Below are positions 26,384 to 34,834 of a DNA stretch of 44,785 nucleotides, piece after piece; position 1 is the first letter of the stretch; each line of letters starts with the position of its first letter. Under the pieces are notes generated by a model. That model was not told where the DNA came from. It saw only the letters and a list, made by a program, of their open reading frames with translations, and searched no databases. The stretch is from Chryseobacterium sp. Leaf201 (lineage in GTDB: Bacteria > Bacteroidota > Bacteroidia > Flavobacteriales > Weeksellaceae): the NCBI RefSeq assembly GCF_001421435.1, contig NZ_LMKA01000059.1, forward strand, positions 7,261 to 52,045. The letters run 5' to 3'. The translations under genes were made by a program, and so were the position numbers.

Positions 26384-27844
26384 TTACAAAGAATAATTCG
26401 GGGCTTCCTGCGTGATGATTACATCGTGAGGATGGGATTCTTTCAATCCGCTTCCTGTAATCATTACCATTTTTGTATCTTCCTGTAATGCCTTGATATC
26501 CTTGGCACCGCAATATCCCATTCCAGCTCTTAAGCCTCCGGTCAGCTGGAAAATAACTTCTTCCAATGAGCCTTTGCTTGGTACTCTTCCTTCAATTCCT
26601 TCCGGAACGAATTTCTTAGCCTCACTCTGGAAATATCTTTCTTTACCTCCTCTCTTCATTGCAGAAAGGCTTCCCATTCCCTGGTAAGTTTTAAATTTCC
26701 TTCCCTGGAATATAATTTCTTCACCCGGTGCTTCATCTGTTCCTGCCAGAAGTGATCCCAGCATCACTGCTCCTGCCCCGCTTGCGATTGCTTTTACAAT
26801 ATCCCCGGAAAGTTTAATCCCTCCGTCGGCAATTACTGCAACATTTTTAGATCGGGCATATTCGTAAACGTTATAGATGGCAGATAACTGGGGAACCCCA
26901 ACTCCTGCAACTACTCTTGTTGTACAGATAGAACCAGGCCCTACGCCTACTTTAAGAACATTTGCCCCTGCTTTGATCAGGTCTTCAGCTGCTTCAGCCG
27001 TTACGATATTCCCTCCGACAATATCCAGATCCGGATAGGCCTTCCTGATTTCAGAAATCTTATCCAGTACGCCTTTTGAATGTCCGTGGGCAGAATCAAT
27101 CCCGATAATATCAACACCGGCTTTCACCAAAGCTTCAATCCGGTCCAGCGTATCTTCACCGACTCCAACGCCTGCGCCAACAATCAGGCGGCCGTTATCA
27201 TCTTTATTTGCATTCGGGTATTCCAGTTGGTTATCGATGTCCTTAATCGTAATCAGGCCCACCAATTTATTATTTTTATCAACAATAGGAAGCTTTTCAA
27301 TCCTGCTCTTCAGAAGGATTTCTTTTGCTTTTTCCAGGTTGGTATCTTTATCCGAAGTGATGAGGTTTTCTTTGGTCATGATCTCCTCCACCTTCATGGT
27401 AAGGTTTTCCTGATATTTTACATCCCTGTTGGTAATAATTCCGATTAAAATATTTTCAGCATCCACTACCGGAAGACCGGAGATTTTATATTTCGCCATG
27501 GTCTCCTTGGCTTCAGCCAGGGTATGGTCTTTCGAAAGGGTAACAGGATCTGAAATCATTCCGTTTTCCGAACGCTTTACACGGTTAACCTGTGCAGCCT
27601 GTTCCTCAATCGTCATATTCTTATGGATAAAGCCCAGACCGCCCACTCTTGCCAGAGCAATTGCCAGCTCAGCTTCTGTAACGGTATCCATTGCAGCAGA
27701 AACGATGGGAACATTAAGCGTAATTTTGTCAGTAAGTCTTGATTTCAGTGAAACCTGGTTAGGTAAAACTTCTGAATAAGAAGGGACTAGAAGCACGTCA
27801 TCGAAAGTGATGGCTGTCTCTACAATTTTGTTATGAATAGACAT
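26384..27844 (-). CDS. guaB: inosine-5'-monophosphate dehydrogenase
   Basis: GuaB oxidises IMP to XMP with NAD+, the committed step of GMP synthesis. The 486-residue protein has the N-terminal [18 protein letters not shown], two CBS domains inserted at about 95-205 ([39 protein letters not shown]), [20 protein letters not shown], and the active-site loop [20 protein letters not shown] with catalytic Cys 307. The flap follows ([18 protein letters not shown]) and [15 protein letters not shown]. Length is normal and no key residue is missing. A promoter box lies 14 bases upstream, giving a very short leader. Confidence 0.97.
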   Translation of the reverse strand: MSIHNKIVETAITFDDVLLVPSYSEVLPNQVSLKSRLTDKITLNVPIVSAAMDTVTEAELAIALARVGGLGFIHKNMTIEEQAAQVNRVKRSENGMISDPVTLSKDHTLAEAKETMAKYKISGLPVVDAENILIGIITNRDVKYQENLTMKVEEIMTKENLITSDKDTNLEKAKEILLKSRIEKLPIVDKNNKLVGLITIKDIDNQLEYPNANKDDNGRLIVGAGVGVGEDTLDRIEALVKAGVDIIGIDSAHGHSKGVLDKISEIRKAYPDLDIVGGNIVTAEAAEDLIKAGANVLKVGVGPGSICTTRVVAGVGVPQLSAIYNVYEYARSKNVAVIADGGIKLSGDIVKAIASGAGAVMLGSLLAGTDEAPGEEIIFQGRKFKTYQGMGSLSAMKRGGKERYFQSEAKKFVPEGIEGRVPSKGSLEEVIFQLTGGLRAGMGYCGAKDIKALQEDTKMVMITGSGLKESHPHDVIITQEAPNYSL

Positions 27845-27857
27845 CTTTACTTTCTTG

Positions 27858-27865
27858 CAAAATTA
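27858..27865 (-). promoter_or_regulatory. Bacteroidota -7 promoter box (TAATTTTG, minus strand) for guaB
   Basis: A TAnnTTTG match 14 bases upstream of the guaB ATG; the leader would be under ten bases. Confidence 0.55.
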
Positions 27866-27935
27866 AGGTATTTTGCTGAATTACGAAAATCGATTTTAAT
27901 AGTTTAAATAAAACTTAACAATCAATAACTTAAAT

Positions 27936-27980
27936 CAAAAAAGCCGCTCCAAAATCCGGAAAGGCCTTTATAAAAAAAAT
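27936..27980 (-). terminator. probable terminator of the sigma-factor locus
   Basis: On the minus strand an imperfect stem (AAAGGCC with GGCTTT, inner TCC with GGA) is followed by a T tract. It lies downstream of the DUF4252 lipoprotein gene and upstream of guaB, separating the two. Confidence 0.6.
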
Positions 27981-28011
27981 ACAATTTAATATGTTTTGAA
28001 TATGAAAGTAA

Positions 28012-28515
28012 CTATTTATCTCTTGCAGAAGCAATCATTTTTGAAATATCATCAGCCGTAAAACTTCCTTTTATATCAACAAAAACCAGTTCTTTACCTG
28101 AGTTTACGGTAATCAGCATATTTTTAATGGTTTCGCCTTTCTGCTTTACCCTGATGTTTACATTTTCGCCGTCATGCTTTATGGTTGCCCAGTCTTCATA
28201 ATTGTTATCATTCAGATAGCTTGCAAAATCTTTCAGCATGGCCCGGTCTCCGTTTTCAACGGTCAGTATCTTGATTTTAGAGACCTTTTTAATCATCCGG
28301 ATAATCTCTTCATTATCATCCCAATCTTCTCTCAGTGCTTTTCTAATAGCCGGTTTGGCTAAAAACACCGGAATATTGATGCTGGTAAACTTTGCTCCTT
28401 TAAAATCGTTTCCGGAATCTGAAAAGTACGCCATATTCGCTTTTTCGGATACAATGCATGACTGCATTAGAAACAGGGTACAAACGGTCAGAAAAATATA
28501 TTTCAATGTTTTCAT
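28012..28515 (-). CDS. DUF4252 lipoprotein
   Basis: A 167-residue lipoprotein: signal MKTLKYIFLTVCTLFLMQSC with Cys 20 as the lipid site. The mature part has the DUF4252 pattern (FTSINIPVFLAKPAIRKAL, SKIKILTVENGDRAMLKDFA, WATIKHDGENVNIRVKQKG and a C-terminal FVDIKGSFTADDISKMIAS). The same closing motif (LVKLDGRLSMDDISKIV) occurs in the protein encoded just upstream, so the two share this domain. The genes are 11 bases apart and surely co-transcribed. The family's function is unknown; it often sits beside ECF sigma factors in Bacteroidota, which suggests a part in envelope stress sensing. Confidence 0.82.
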   Translation of the reverse strand: MKTLKYIFLTVCTLFLMQSCIVSEKANMAYFSDSGNDFKGAKFTSINIPVFLAKPAIRKALREDWDDNEEIIRMIKKVSKIKILTVENGDRAMLKDFASYLNDNNYEDWATIKHDGENVNIRVKQKGETIKNMLITVNSGKELVFVDIKGSFTADDISKMIASARDK

Positions 28516-28526
28516 GGTAACTGATT

Positions 28527-29792
28527 TTAATTAATTTGTCTTAAAGATCCTCCTGAAACTTTGCTGATATTGGAATCGATCTCCGGATTTCCCTTATATT
28601 TTACCGAAGCGCCTGATGAAGCCTCCACTTTAAGTTTATTTCTTACCTCTAAGCTGATACTTGCGCCTGACGAAGATTCTACATTTGCCGTGTTGATTTT
28701 TAAATTTTCCGCCCTGCATACGGCTCCGCTGGTAACCTCAAATATTCCCGTGCCTGCCGTTCCTTCAAGATTCGTATTGGAACCGCTCGTTCCCTTAAAA
28801 ACAATCTTCCCTGAGGTTACTCCTGCTCTTATATTTGAACCTGAATCTACGGATACATTCATGTTATCAGCCACATCAAACTTTCCGTTTATATTGGACC
28901 CTGATGAAGCCTCTATATTTAAGTTATTTTCCTGTATGGTATTTAGTACGATGAAACTTGCCCCGGAAATGGTCTGGATATTTTCCATACGCGGGGAGGA
29001 AACACTGACACTTAAGTTCTTAAACTTCAGGTTTTTTACACCTTTGTTATCAATATATACTTTTAAAACACCGTTTTCTACTTTGGTAATAACATATTGA
29101 AGCTTATCGGCATCTGCAGTTACCTTCACACTGGTCGGGCTTTCCTGTTTGAAAACTACATTTACCCCTGTGCTTACCTGGATTCCTGTAAAGTCCTTTA
29201 CATTTCTGGATTCTCCGTTTAAATATGAAGAATTTCCCTGGGAGGTAAGATCATTTCTTGTATTGGTAACGGGATTGGTCTTCGTTTCGTTTGAATTCAC
29301 AATCTTACTGATATCGTCCATGGACAGCCTTCCGTCCAGCTTCACCAGGATACTTTCTTCGCCACCACTGTCTATACTCAACAGTACATCATCCAGAATA
29401 CCGTTTTTTTCTTCCGCCGACATAAATTTTATTTTGGCCCCGCCACTGTTCATGGACATGATTTCACTGTAGTTCATACTTTTCAGGTAAGACGAAATAT
29501 CTTTACCGATCTGCGACAGCTGCCTTGATTTAGCCGATTTTCCATCGGTTGATTTTTCTGCAATCAAAACTTTCAGCCCTGTAATTTTTGACAGCAGGGG
29601 CTTGATCTGATCCAGTTCTGCGTCTCCCAGGTCCAGGCTGCTCAGCATCCCGAACATAGGTTTTGCAATCTTAATGGAAGTTACGCCTTCCACATCCTGG
29701 TATTTCTCGAACAACAGGTCTAATTTATCCTGCCCGTACACATTAAAGAAATGTGAAAAAGCGAGTGCGAATATGAAGAATATTTTTTTCAT
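28527..29792 (-). CDS. exported DUF4252-DUF2807 (GIN domain) fusion protein
   Basis: A 421-residue secreted protein with a type I signal peptide (residues 1-20, ending VYG). Residues about 22-165 are a DUF4252 domain (KLDLLFEKYQDVEGVTSIKI, LVKLDGRLSMDDISKIV). A linker rich in Asn and Thr follows, then a DUF2807/GIN domain from about residue 200 (VKDFTGIQVSTGVNVVFKQE, VKVTADADKLQYVITKVENG, and a ladder of SGAS/SGSN turns such as IEASSGSNINGKF and VEASSGASVKYKG). The GIN domain is a repetitive beta-helix-like fold seen in Bacteroidota envelope proteins. Joining both families in one chain suggests they act together. Its neighbours encode an anti-sigma-like protein, an ECF sigma factor and a second DUF4252 protein, so this is likely an output or sensor component of that regulatory unit. 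Confidence 0.82.
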   Translation of the reverse strand: MKKIFFIFALAFSHFFNVYGQDKLDLLFEKYQDVEGVTSIKIAKPMFGMLSSLDLGDAELDQIKPLLSKITGLKVLIAEKSTDGKSAKSRQLSQIGKDISSYLKSMNYSEIMSMNSGGAKIKFMSAEEKNGILDDVLLSIDSGGEESILVKLDGRLSMDDISKIVNSNETKTNPVTNTRNDLTSQGNSSYLNGESRNVKDFTGIQVSTGVNVVFKQESPTSVKVTADADKLQYVITKVENGVLKVYIDNKGVKNLKFKNLSVSVSSPRMENIQTISGASFIVLNTIQENNLNIEASSGSNINGKFDVADNMNVSVDSGSNIRAGVTSGKIVFKGTSGSNTNLEGTAGTGIFEVTSGAVCRAENLKINTANVESSSGASISLEVRNKLKVEASSGASVKYKGNPEIDSNISKVSGGSLRQIN

Positions 29793-29854
29793 GAGTCAAT
29801 TTTTTATTTTTGATTATGCGTGCCTGATCAGGATATATAATCGGTTAAGGTTAA

Positions 29855-30532
29855 TTAATAATCGTCGTCTACAACTTTAGGTTGTGCTAATTTTTCACTG
29901 ACGTTATTTGCAAATATCTGAAATGAATACTTAGTTACATTAATGGCTTCTTCTACATTTTCGATTCTTTTTCCGTTTACAATTACGTAAGAATCCTGGT
30001 AAGCCGCAGCCTCTGAAGCTTTAGGTTTATTCGGAGAATTGTTTACAAACTTAGGTTTCCTTTCCTTTTTAAGACGGCCTCTTTTAGGCAGGATTTCATC
30101 CATGACATCTTTTTCGGCAACGGTTCTTTCCTGTGATACGGAATCTTTCTTAGTTCCGGAAACAGAATCTGACGGCTGATTCAGTACTACCTGCTCCTCG
30201 TGGTCTGTATTTTCTTCAATAAAATCACCTTTCTGCTGCTTAATCTGATTTTCAACCAATTGTGCCTGGTCTTCAATCCCGTTTTTCTGATTATCGTTGA
30301 ATATAAAACCGATGCTCAACAGCACAGCTACACTTGCTGCCATCCAGAACCATTTCGGGAATGAAGGTTTTGCTTTTGTCCCTATCGGGATAATGGGTGT
30401 TTCGTTATTCTGGACCTCATCCTCGTTTCCTTCTGCTTTTTTCAGGAAATCTTCGAAATCCCAGTCCATTTTTTCTTCCTTGATATTCTGGAAGACCTCG
30501 TTATATTTATCTTGAAATTTGTCTTTGCTCAT
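29855..30532 (-). CDS. single-pass membrane protein, putative anti-sigma factor
   Basis: A 225-residue protein with a short charged N-terminus (EVFQNIKEEKMDWDFEDFLKK), one membrane helix (FPKWFWMAASVAVLLSIGFI, about 75-95) and a long charged periplasmic region that ends in a segment with AAAYQDSYVIVNGKRIENV and KYSFQIFANNVSEKLAQ. Its start overlaps the end of the sigma factor gene by 26 bases, so the pair is translationally coupled. Position, topology and coupling fit an anti-sigma factor holding the sigma factor at the inner membrane. No recognised anti-sigma motif (such as a zinc-binding HxxxCxxC) is visible, so the call rests on context. Confidence 0.65.
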   Translation of the reverse strand: MSKDKFQDKYNEVFQNIKEEKMDWDFEDFLKKAEGNEDEVQNNETPIIPIGTKAKPSFPKWFWMAASVAVLLSIGFIFNDNQKNGIEDQAQLVENQIKQQKGDFIEENTDHEEQVVLNQPSDSVSGTKKDSVSQERTVAEKDVMDEILPKRGRLKKERKPKFVNNSPNKPKASEAAAYQDSYVIVNGKRIENVEEAINVTKYSFQIFANNVSEKLAQPKVVDDDY

Positions 30533-31016
30533 AGCTCATCAGTTGAGAAATTTGTTCTTTTACTTTCTGTCTTGCCCGCATAAGGTTTACTCTTACTGCG
30601 TTTTCTTCCATTTCCAGCATTTCTGCTATTTCCGAAACTTCATATTCTTCTACATCTTTCAAATGGATCACGGTCTTCTGTTTTTCCGGAAGCTGATTGA
30701 TAAAACCTATGATATGCTCTTTCAGGTTATTGACTTCCATGCTGTACAGTTCTGACCGGTGAAGCTGCATATCTGCAAAACCCAGCTTGACGTCGTGATG
30801 CTTCAGCCGGTTCAGGCATTCATTCCTGACGGCTTTCAAAGCATAGGATTTTAAGTTCCCAAACTGTGCCAGCTCTTCTCTTTTCTGCCAGAATTTAATC
30901 ATCAGGTCCTGCACCACATCTTCTGCCTCGTCACTGCTCATGACAAACCTTTTCGCAAAGCGATACATCTCATTTTTGAGAACGAATACCGAATCCTTAA
31001 AGATTTCCTGGGTCAT
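30507..31016 (-). CDS. ECF-type RNA polymerase sigma factor
   Basis: A 169-residue sigma-70 family factor. Region 2 includes FAKRFVMSSDEAEDVVQDLM and IKFWQKREELAQFGNLKSYA, which bind core polymerase and melt the promoter. Region 4 contains INQLPEKQKTVIHLKDVEEY, VSEIAEMLEMEENAVRVNLM and ARQKVKEQ, a helix-turn-helix that reads the -35 type element. The length is typical of an ECF factor without extra domains. It is the first gene of a minus-strand unit with a putative anti-sigma protein and two DUF4252 proteins, so it probably controls this operon in response to an envelope signal. No consensus TAnnTTTG box precedes it, consistent with use of its own promoter type. Confidence 0.88.
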   Translation of the reverse strand: MTQEIFKDSVFVLKNEMYRFAKRFVMSSDEAEDVVQDLMIKFWQKREELAQFGNLKSYALKAVRNECLNRLKHHDVKLGFADMQLHRSELYSMEVNNLKEHIIGFINQLPEKQKTVIHLKDVEEYEVSEIAEMLEMEENAVRVNLMRARQKVKEQISQLMSYEQRQISR

Positions 31017-31072
31017 AAGCTTGTTTCTATAAGTAAGACAATCAATTTTTACATTCTATTACATCAAAAAAC

Positions 31073-31105
31073 AAAAAACTTCAATTTTTTTGAAGTTTTT
31101 ATTTT
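31073..31105 (-). terminator. rho-independent terminator
   Basis: AAAAACTTCAA (31074-31084) pairs with TTGAAGTTTTT (31090-31100). A rich A tract on the left serves as the T tract for the minus strand, ending the GlmU-family gene. Confidence 0.8.
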
Positions 31106-31111
31106 ATTCTC

Positions 31112-32272
31112 TTAATACGTATCAAAAATATATTTGAAAATCGCTTTGTCCTGCTCTGTTAAAGGCACTTTCCTTCGGGCCATTACTTTCTCGGCGACAT
31201 CGTAGGCCTTGTCTAATTTGAAACGTTCATCGCCTTTAAATCCGCCCCATGAAAAGTTTTCAATCAGGTTCGGAGGAAAGCCTTCTTTAAAAATATTGGA
31301 AGCAACGCCTACAACGGTTCCAGTATTCAACTGGGTATTAATGGCCGTCTTGGAATGGTCGCCCATAATTAATCCGGCAAACTGCAATCCCGTATCTTCA
31401 AAAGCTTTGGTTCTGTAGCTCCACAATTTTACGTGTCCGTAATTGTTTTTCAGGTTGGATGAATTGGTATCGGCTCCCAGGTTACACCATTCGCCGATCA
31501 CGGAATTCCCCACAAAACCGTCATGCCCTTTATTGGAATATCCGAAAATAATAATATTGTTGACTTCTCCTCCTACTTTAGAGTGCGGACCAATGGTTGT
31601 CGCGCCGTAAATTTTAGCTCCTAAGTTAAATTTGGACTCCTCACAAAGGGCAATGGGGCCGCGGAGATGGCAGCCTTCCATGACCTCAGCATTTCTGCCG
31701 ATGTAGATTTTCCCTGTCTTGGTATTCAATGTGGAAAATTCAACCTGGGCCCCTTCTTCGATAAACAGGTCTTTCTTATCTCCCAATAATCCGTTGGTTG
31801 ATGAAAGTTCCTGAGAAGTCCTTCCGTGGGTCAAAAGCTGAAAATCAAAATCAATGGCTTCTTTATTATAGGTAAAAAGGTCCGACGGCTTTTTAAAGAA
31901 CACCAGTTCCTCTTTAATATCGGTCATCTTTTCAATCTGGTGCAGCGAAAAACCATCCATATTGATTTTTGCGGCCACCAGCTCATCTTCATACACCAAA
32001 GCTTCGCCCTGCTTCAGATCTTTAATCTGCTGAATTATATTTTCGGTCGGTAAAAAATTCGTTACCAGAAAAAGGCTTTCTTTTTTTTCAGGCTCTGTAA
32101 ATTTATCCTGTAAATAAGTTTCCGTAAAATAAGAAACTTCTGTATTACTTAAAATTTTCTGCCATCTTTCGGAGAAGGTAAGGATGCCGCACCGCATTTC
32201 TGCAACAGGGCGGGTAAAAGTAAGCGGAAGGAAATCTTCCCAGTATTGTGCATCTGAAAATACCAATTGCAT
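31112..32272 (-). CDS. GlmU family protein (putative sugar-phosphate nucleotidyltransferase/acetyltransferase)
   Basis: A 386-residue protein of the Bacteroidota GlmU-like family. The N-terminus (FSDAQYWEDFLPLTFTRPVA, EMRCGILTFSERW) replaces the classical LAAGxGxRM nucleotide loop with a variant. The C-terminal half is a left-handed beta-helix of hexapeptide repeats (KIYIGRNAEVMEGCHLRGPI, IYGATTIGPHSKVGGEVNN) and contains a GlmU-like acetyltransferase segment (GYSNKGHDGFVGNSVIG, EWCNLGADTNSSNLKNNYG). It is expected to make UDP-N-acetylglucosamine or a similar precursor for the cell wall or surface glycans. The divergent N-terminal domain leaves the exact uridylyl activity uncertain. It has its own promoter box and terminator. 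Confidence 0.85.
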   Translation of the reverse strand: MQLVFSDAQYWEDFLPLTFTRPVAEMRCGILTFSERWQKILSNTEVSYFTETYLQDKFTEPEKKESLFLVTNFLPTENIIQQIKDLKQGEALVYEDELVAAKINMDGFSLHQIEKMTDIKEELVFFKKPSDLFTYNKEAIDFDFQLLTHGRTSQELSSTNGLLGDKKDLFIEEGAQVEFSTLNTKTGKIYIGRNAEVMEGCHLRGPIALCEESKFNLGAKIYGATTIGPHSKVGGEVNNIIIFGYSNKGHDGFVGNSVIGEWCNLGADTNSSNLKNNYGHVKLWSYRTKAFEDTGLQFAGLIMGDHSKTAINTQLNTGTVVGVASNIFKEGFPPNLIENFSWGGFKGDERFKLDKAYDVAEKVMARRKVPLTEQDKAIFKYIFDTY

Positions 32273-32309
32273 CGTTCAGTCAGGTTTAAAGTTTAACATT
32301 CAGTAGTGA

Positions 32310-32317
32310 CAAAATTA
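32310..32317 (-). promoter_or_regulatory. Bacteroidota -7 promoter box (TAATTTTG, minus strand)
   Basis: A TAnnTTTG match 38 bases upstream of the GlmU-family ATG, just past the L31 terminator. Confidence 0.5.
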
Positions 32318-32321
32318 CAAT

Positions 32322-32357
32322 AAAAAAAGCCTTCCGAAAATCGAAAGGCTTTTAAAT
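32322..32357 (-). terminator. rho-independent terminator of rpmE2
   Basis: AAAAGCCTT (32326-32334) pairs with AAGGCTTTT (32345-32353), with extra CGA/TCG pairing. The A tract on the left gives the T tract on the minus strand. Confidence 0.85.
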
Positions 32358-32375
32358 ATTTTTAATTGCAAAAAA

Positions 32376-32627
32376 TTACTTAGCGAATTTTTTGTATTTG
32401 TTCATGAACTTGTCTACTCTACCTGCAGTATCAACCAATTTGGTTTTTCCTGTGTAGAAAGGGTGAGACGTTGAAGAGATCTCCATTTTGATCAATGGAT
32501 ATTCCTGACCTTCGTATTCGATGGTGTCTTTTGTCTCAGCAGTAGATTTGCTAAGAAATACTTCGTCGTTACTCATATCTTTGAAAACAACAAGTCTATA
32601 ATTTTCTGGGTGAAGTCCTTTTTTCAT
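32376..32627 (-). CDS. rpmE2: 50S ribosomal protein bL31, type B (zinc-independent)
   Basis: An 83-residue bL31 of type B. It begins [19 protein letters not shown], has [31 protein letters not shown] and [12 protein letters not shown], and contains none of the Cys residues that bind zinc in the type A form. It needs no metal, which spares zinc. A strong promoter with both boxes sits upstream and leaves a leader of about 70 bases. Confidence 0.95.
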   Translation of the reverse strand: MKKGLHPENYRLVVFKDMSNDEVFLSKSTAETKDTIEYEGQEYPLIKMEISSTSHPFYTGKTKLVDTAGRVDKFMNKYKKFAK

Positions 32628-32702
32628 AATACAATTTTTAAAAAAAAATTAAAGTTTTTGCTTTCGAAATAGTAATGGTATTTCTCTGCTAATTTTAGGT
32701 TG

Positions 32703-32733
32703 CAAAAATACAATATTTTTTAAAATATACAAA
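32703..32733 (-). promoter_or_regulatory. promoter of rpmE2 (TTTG, 19-base spacer, TATTTTTG)
   Basis: On the minus strand TTTG (32733-32730) and TATTTTTG (32710-32703) are 19 bases apart, the ideal Bacteroidota arrangement. The leader to the ATG is about 70 bases and contains a tract of nine T residues (minus strand, around 32640-32648) after a small AAAG/CTTT pairing. Confidence 0.8.
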
Positions 32734-32781
32734 TACCTGATCAATAATTTTTTAGAGATATGAAAATTAAAGTATTTTCGT

Positions 32782-32789
32782 TACATTTG
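32782..32789 (+). promoter_or_regulatory. Bacteroidota -7 promoter box (TACATTTG)
   Basis: A full TAnnTTTG match ending 24 bases before the ATG at 32814. It is divergent from the rpmE2 promoter, with about 50 bases between them. Confidence 0.6.
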
Positions 32790-32813
32790 AAATCTATTTA
32801 AACTTTAATTTCG

Positions 32814-34226
32814 ATGAAATTCAAATTAGTACTGGCTTTTTCTTTCTGGATGCTTGTCATGGCTGTATCATGTAATAAGGACGACATTAGTTTTGATGCG
32901 CCTTCTCAGGAATTAAGCTTTTCAAGGGATACGGTTTTCTGCGATACCGTTTATCACCAGGTCCGTTCTGAAACCTACGCGGTAAAAGTATACAACAATG
33001 AAGATAAAGACATCCTGATCCCGAGAATCCATCTTGAAAAAGGAGCGTCCTCTCTATATAAAATCAATGTAGACGGAAAACCGGGGCATGATTTTAAAGA
33101 TGTTCCGCTGAGAAAGAAAGACAGTTTGTATATTTTCGTGGAAATTGCACCGGAAGCCACGGGCCCGGAGGCTATTGCCGAAGATAAAATATTATTCCAG
33201 AGCCCTGCAGGGGAACAGCGTGTGGTTTTGTTTTCTGTGGTTCAAGATGCAGAATTCTTCATCAAAAGCTCAACCAATCCGAATATAATTACTACTGATG
33301 CAACATGGACCAACAATAAGGCTAAAATAATTTACGGCGATTTAACAGTCGATCAGAATGTTAACCTGAATATTCAGCCGGGGACTAAAGTATATTTCCA
33401 TAAAAACAGTGGAATGAAAGTTTTGTCCGGAGCATCTTTAAACATCAACGGAACATTAGCCAATAATGTTATTCTGCGGGGAGACCGGAACGATCCTGCT
33501 TATGATACGATTCCTAAAAACTGGAATTCCATTAAAATGGAAGCGGGATCTACCCTTACCATGAATTATGCAAGGCTTTTCGGAGGTGCTACCGGACTGG
33601 AATTAAAGCAGGCCAATGCTACGATAAATAATTCTTTCATTCACACTTTTCAGGAGTACGGTATTTATGCTGTTGCCTCTACCGTGAATGCCAGAAACCT
33701 GGTGACGAATAACTGCGGCGAATCTGCTGTAGGGATTTTTAAAGGCGGCACCCATAATTATACCCACTCTACCCTTGTTAATTATTCTGATATATTGAGT
33801 TCTTACAACAGGAACGGAATTTTTGCCACCAATGAATGGACCAATGCATCAGGACAGACGGAACAGGGTGCGTTAATCCTTAACGTACGGAACAGTATTG
33901 TATATTCTGACCGTGATAATGCCGTAAATTTCGAGCAGACGCCGGGGCAGATGTTCAACTTTACTTTTCAGAACTGCCTGCTGAAATATTCCGGTACTTC
34001 TGAGGCCGGTTTCCCGTTTGAAAATAATGCAAGTGTCATCCAGTCGGTTAAAAACGTAGATCCTCTGTTTGTCAACTATTTTGTGGCACAGATGAACTTA
34101 AGGGTGAAGCAGAATTCTCCGGCTATCGGAAAAGGAAATGCCACTGTTGCAGCAACCGTTCCTACGGATATTGCAGAGGTTTCAAGAACTTCCAATCCTA
34201 CTTTGGGAGCCTATCAATATTTCTAA
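32814..34226 (+). CDS. lipoprotein with right-handed beta-helix
   Basis: A 470-residue lipoprotein: the signal peptide MKFKLVLAFSFWMLVMAVSC ends in a lipobox (AVSC, Cys 20). An Ig-like region (about 30-145, with VYNNEDKDILIPRIHLEKG and YIFVEIAPEATGPEA) precedes a parallel beta-helix region (about 150-440) with turns such as DLTVDQNVNLNIQPGTKVYF, SGASLNINGTLANNVILRG and YARLFGGATGLELKQANATI. It closes with VNYFVAQMNLRVKQNSPAIG and LGAYQYF, which are common ends of secreted beta-helix proteins in Bacteroidota. A polysaccharide-binding or lyase-like role is possible, but no catalytic residues can be assigned. It heads a run of co-directional genes (a small membrane protein and a MazG-like enzyme follow at once). 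Confidence 0.82.
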   Translation: MKFKLVLAFSFWMLVMAVSCNKDDISFDAPSQELSFSRDTVFCDTVYHQVRSETYAVKVYNNEDKDILIPRIHLEKGASSLYKINVDGKPGHDFKDVPLRKKDSLYIFVEIAPEATGPEAIAEDKILFQSPAGEQRVVLFSVVQDAEFFIKSSTNPNIITTDATWTNNKAKIIYGDLTVDQNVNLNIQPGTKVYFHKNSGMKVLSGASLNINGTLANNVILRGDRNDPAYDTIPKNWNSIKMEAGSTLTMNYARLFGGATGLELKQANATINNSFIHTFQEYGIYAVASTVNARNLVTNNCGESAVGIFKGGTHNYTHSTLVNYSDILSSYNRNGIFATNEWTNASGQTEQGALILNVRNSIVYSDRDNAVNFEQTPGQMFNFTFQNCLLKYSGTSEAGFPFENNASVIQSVKNVDPLFVNYFVAQMNLRVKQNSPAIGKGNATVAATVPTDIAEVSRTSNPTLGAYQYF

Positions 34227-34241
34227 ATCAATACTACATAA

Positions 34242-34433
34242 ATGGAGATTAATATCTTTAAAATAGCTGTTTTTATCGTACTGGTATTGGTCTACCTTGC
34301 TGTAAGAAAATTCTTTAAAAAGGTAGCTGACGTTACAGAAACTATCGGCAAATCAGCTGATCATGAAGATGAGCTGAAAGCGCTGAACACGAAGATAGCC
34401 ACTTTAGAACAACAGATCAATAATAAAGCATAA
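34242..34433 (+). CDS. small single-pass membrane protein with coiled coil
   Basis: A 63-residue protein with one N-terminal membrane helix (IFKIAVFIVLVLVYLAV) followed by basic residues (RKFFKKV) and a charged coiled-coil tail (DELKALNTKIATLEQQI). It starts 15 bases after the lipoprotein gene, and its stop codon overlaps the start of the MazG-like gene by one base (TAATG), so translation is probably coupled. No family recognised. Confidence 0.65.
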   Translation: MEINIFKIAVFIVLVLVYLAVRKFFKKVADVTETIGKSADHEDELKALNTKIATLEQQINNKA

Positions 34434-34759
34434 TGGAAATTACCAATCTGCAGCAGCAAGTTGATGAATGGATTAAAACCATCGGTGTCCGTTATTTCAA
34501 TGAGCTGACCAATATGGCCATGCTGACGGAAGAAGTGGGCGAAGTGGCAAGGATTATCGCAAGAAGATACGGTGAACAGAGCGAAAAGGAAAGCGATAAA
34601 AGCAAAGACCTGGGCGAAGAGCTGGCCGATGTGCTGTTTGTAACCTTATGTTTAGCCAACCAGACCGGCGTGAATCTGCAGGAAGCTTTTGATAAAAAGA
34701 TGAAAATTAAGACAGATCGGGATAAGGACCGGCATCAGAATAATGAAAAATTAAAATAA
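34433..34759 (+). CDS. MazG-like nucleotide pyrophosphohydrolase
   Basis: A 108-residue all-helical protein of the MazG/dUTPase-like superfamily. The metal-binding motif is complete: EE at 33-34 and Glu 37 (LTEEVGEVARI), then Glu 63 and Asp 66 (LGEELADVLF), giving EExxE and ExxD. Such enzymes hydrolyse nucleoside triphosphates to monophosphates and pyrophosphate, often for house-cleaning of damaged nucleotides. The exact substrate cannot be told from sequence. The start overlaps the previous stop by one base. The C-terminus is charged (KTDRDKDRHQNNEKLK). Confidence 0.87.
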   Translation: MEITNLQQQVDEWIKTIGVRYFNELTNMAMLTEEVGEVARIIARRYGEQSEKESDKSKDLGEELADVLFVTLCLANQTGVNLQEAFDKKMKIKTDRDKDRHQNNEKLK

Positions 34760-34797
34760 GATCCTGAATATTAGATTGCAGAAACCAGAGGGGAAAT

Positions 34798-34831
34798 ATC
34801 TGAAATCTGATGTCTTGGATCTGAAATCTGA
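34798..34831. repeat. 13-base direct repeat upstream of aroA
   Basis: ATCTGAAATCTGA occurs at 34798-34810 and again at 34819-34831, a 21-base period, and each copy contains the inner word ATCTGA twice. It fills most of the gap between the MazG-like gene and aroA. It resembles intergenic word repeats of Flavobacteriia. No promoter box is visible, so aroA may rely on upstream transcription. Confidence 0.5.
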
Positions 34832-34834
34832 AGA

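Noticed and set aside
27080..27448. A plus-strand open frame opposite guaB
   Set aside because: guaB is fully conserved on the minus strand; the frame has no family features.
28561..29100. A 179-residue plus-strand open frame opposite the DUF4252-DUF2807 gene
   Set aside because: It is the antisense of the SGAS-rich beta repeats and has no independent start signals.
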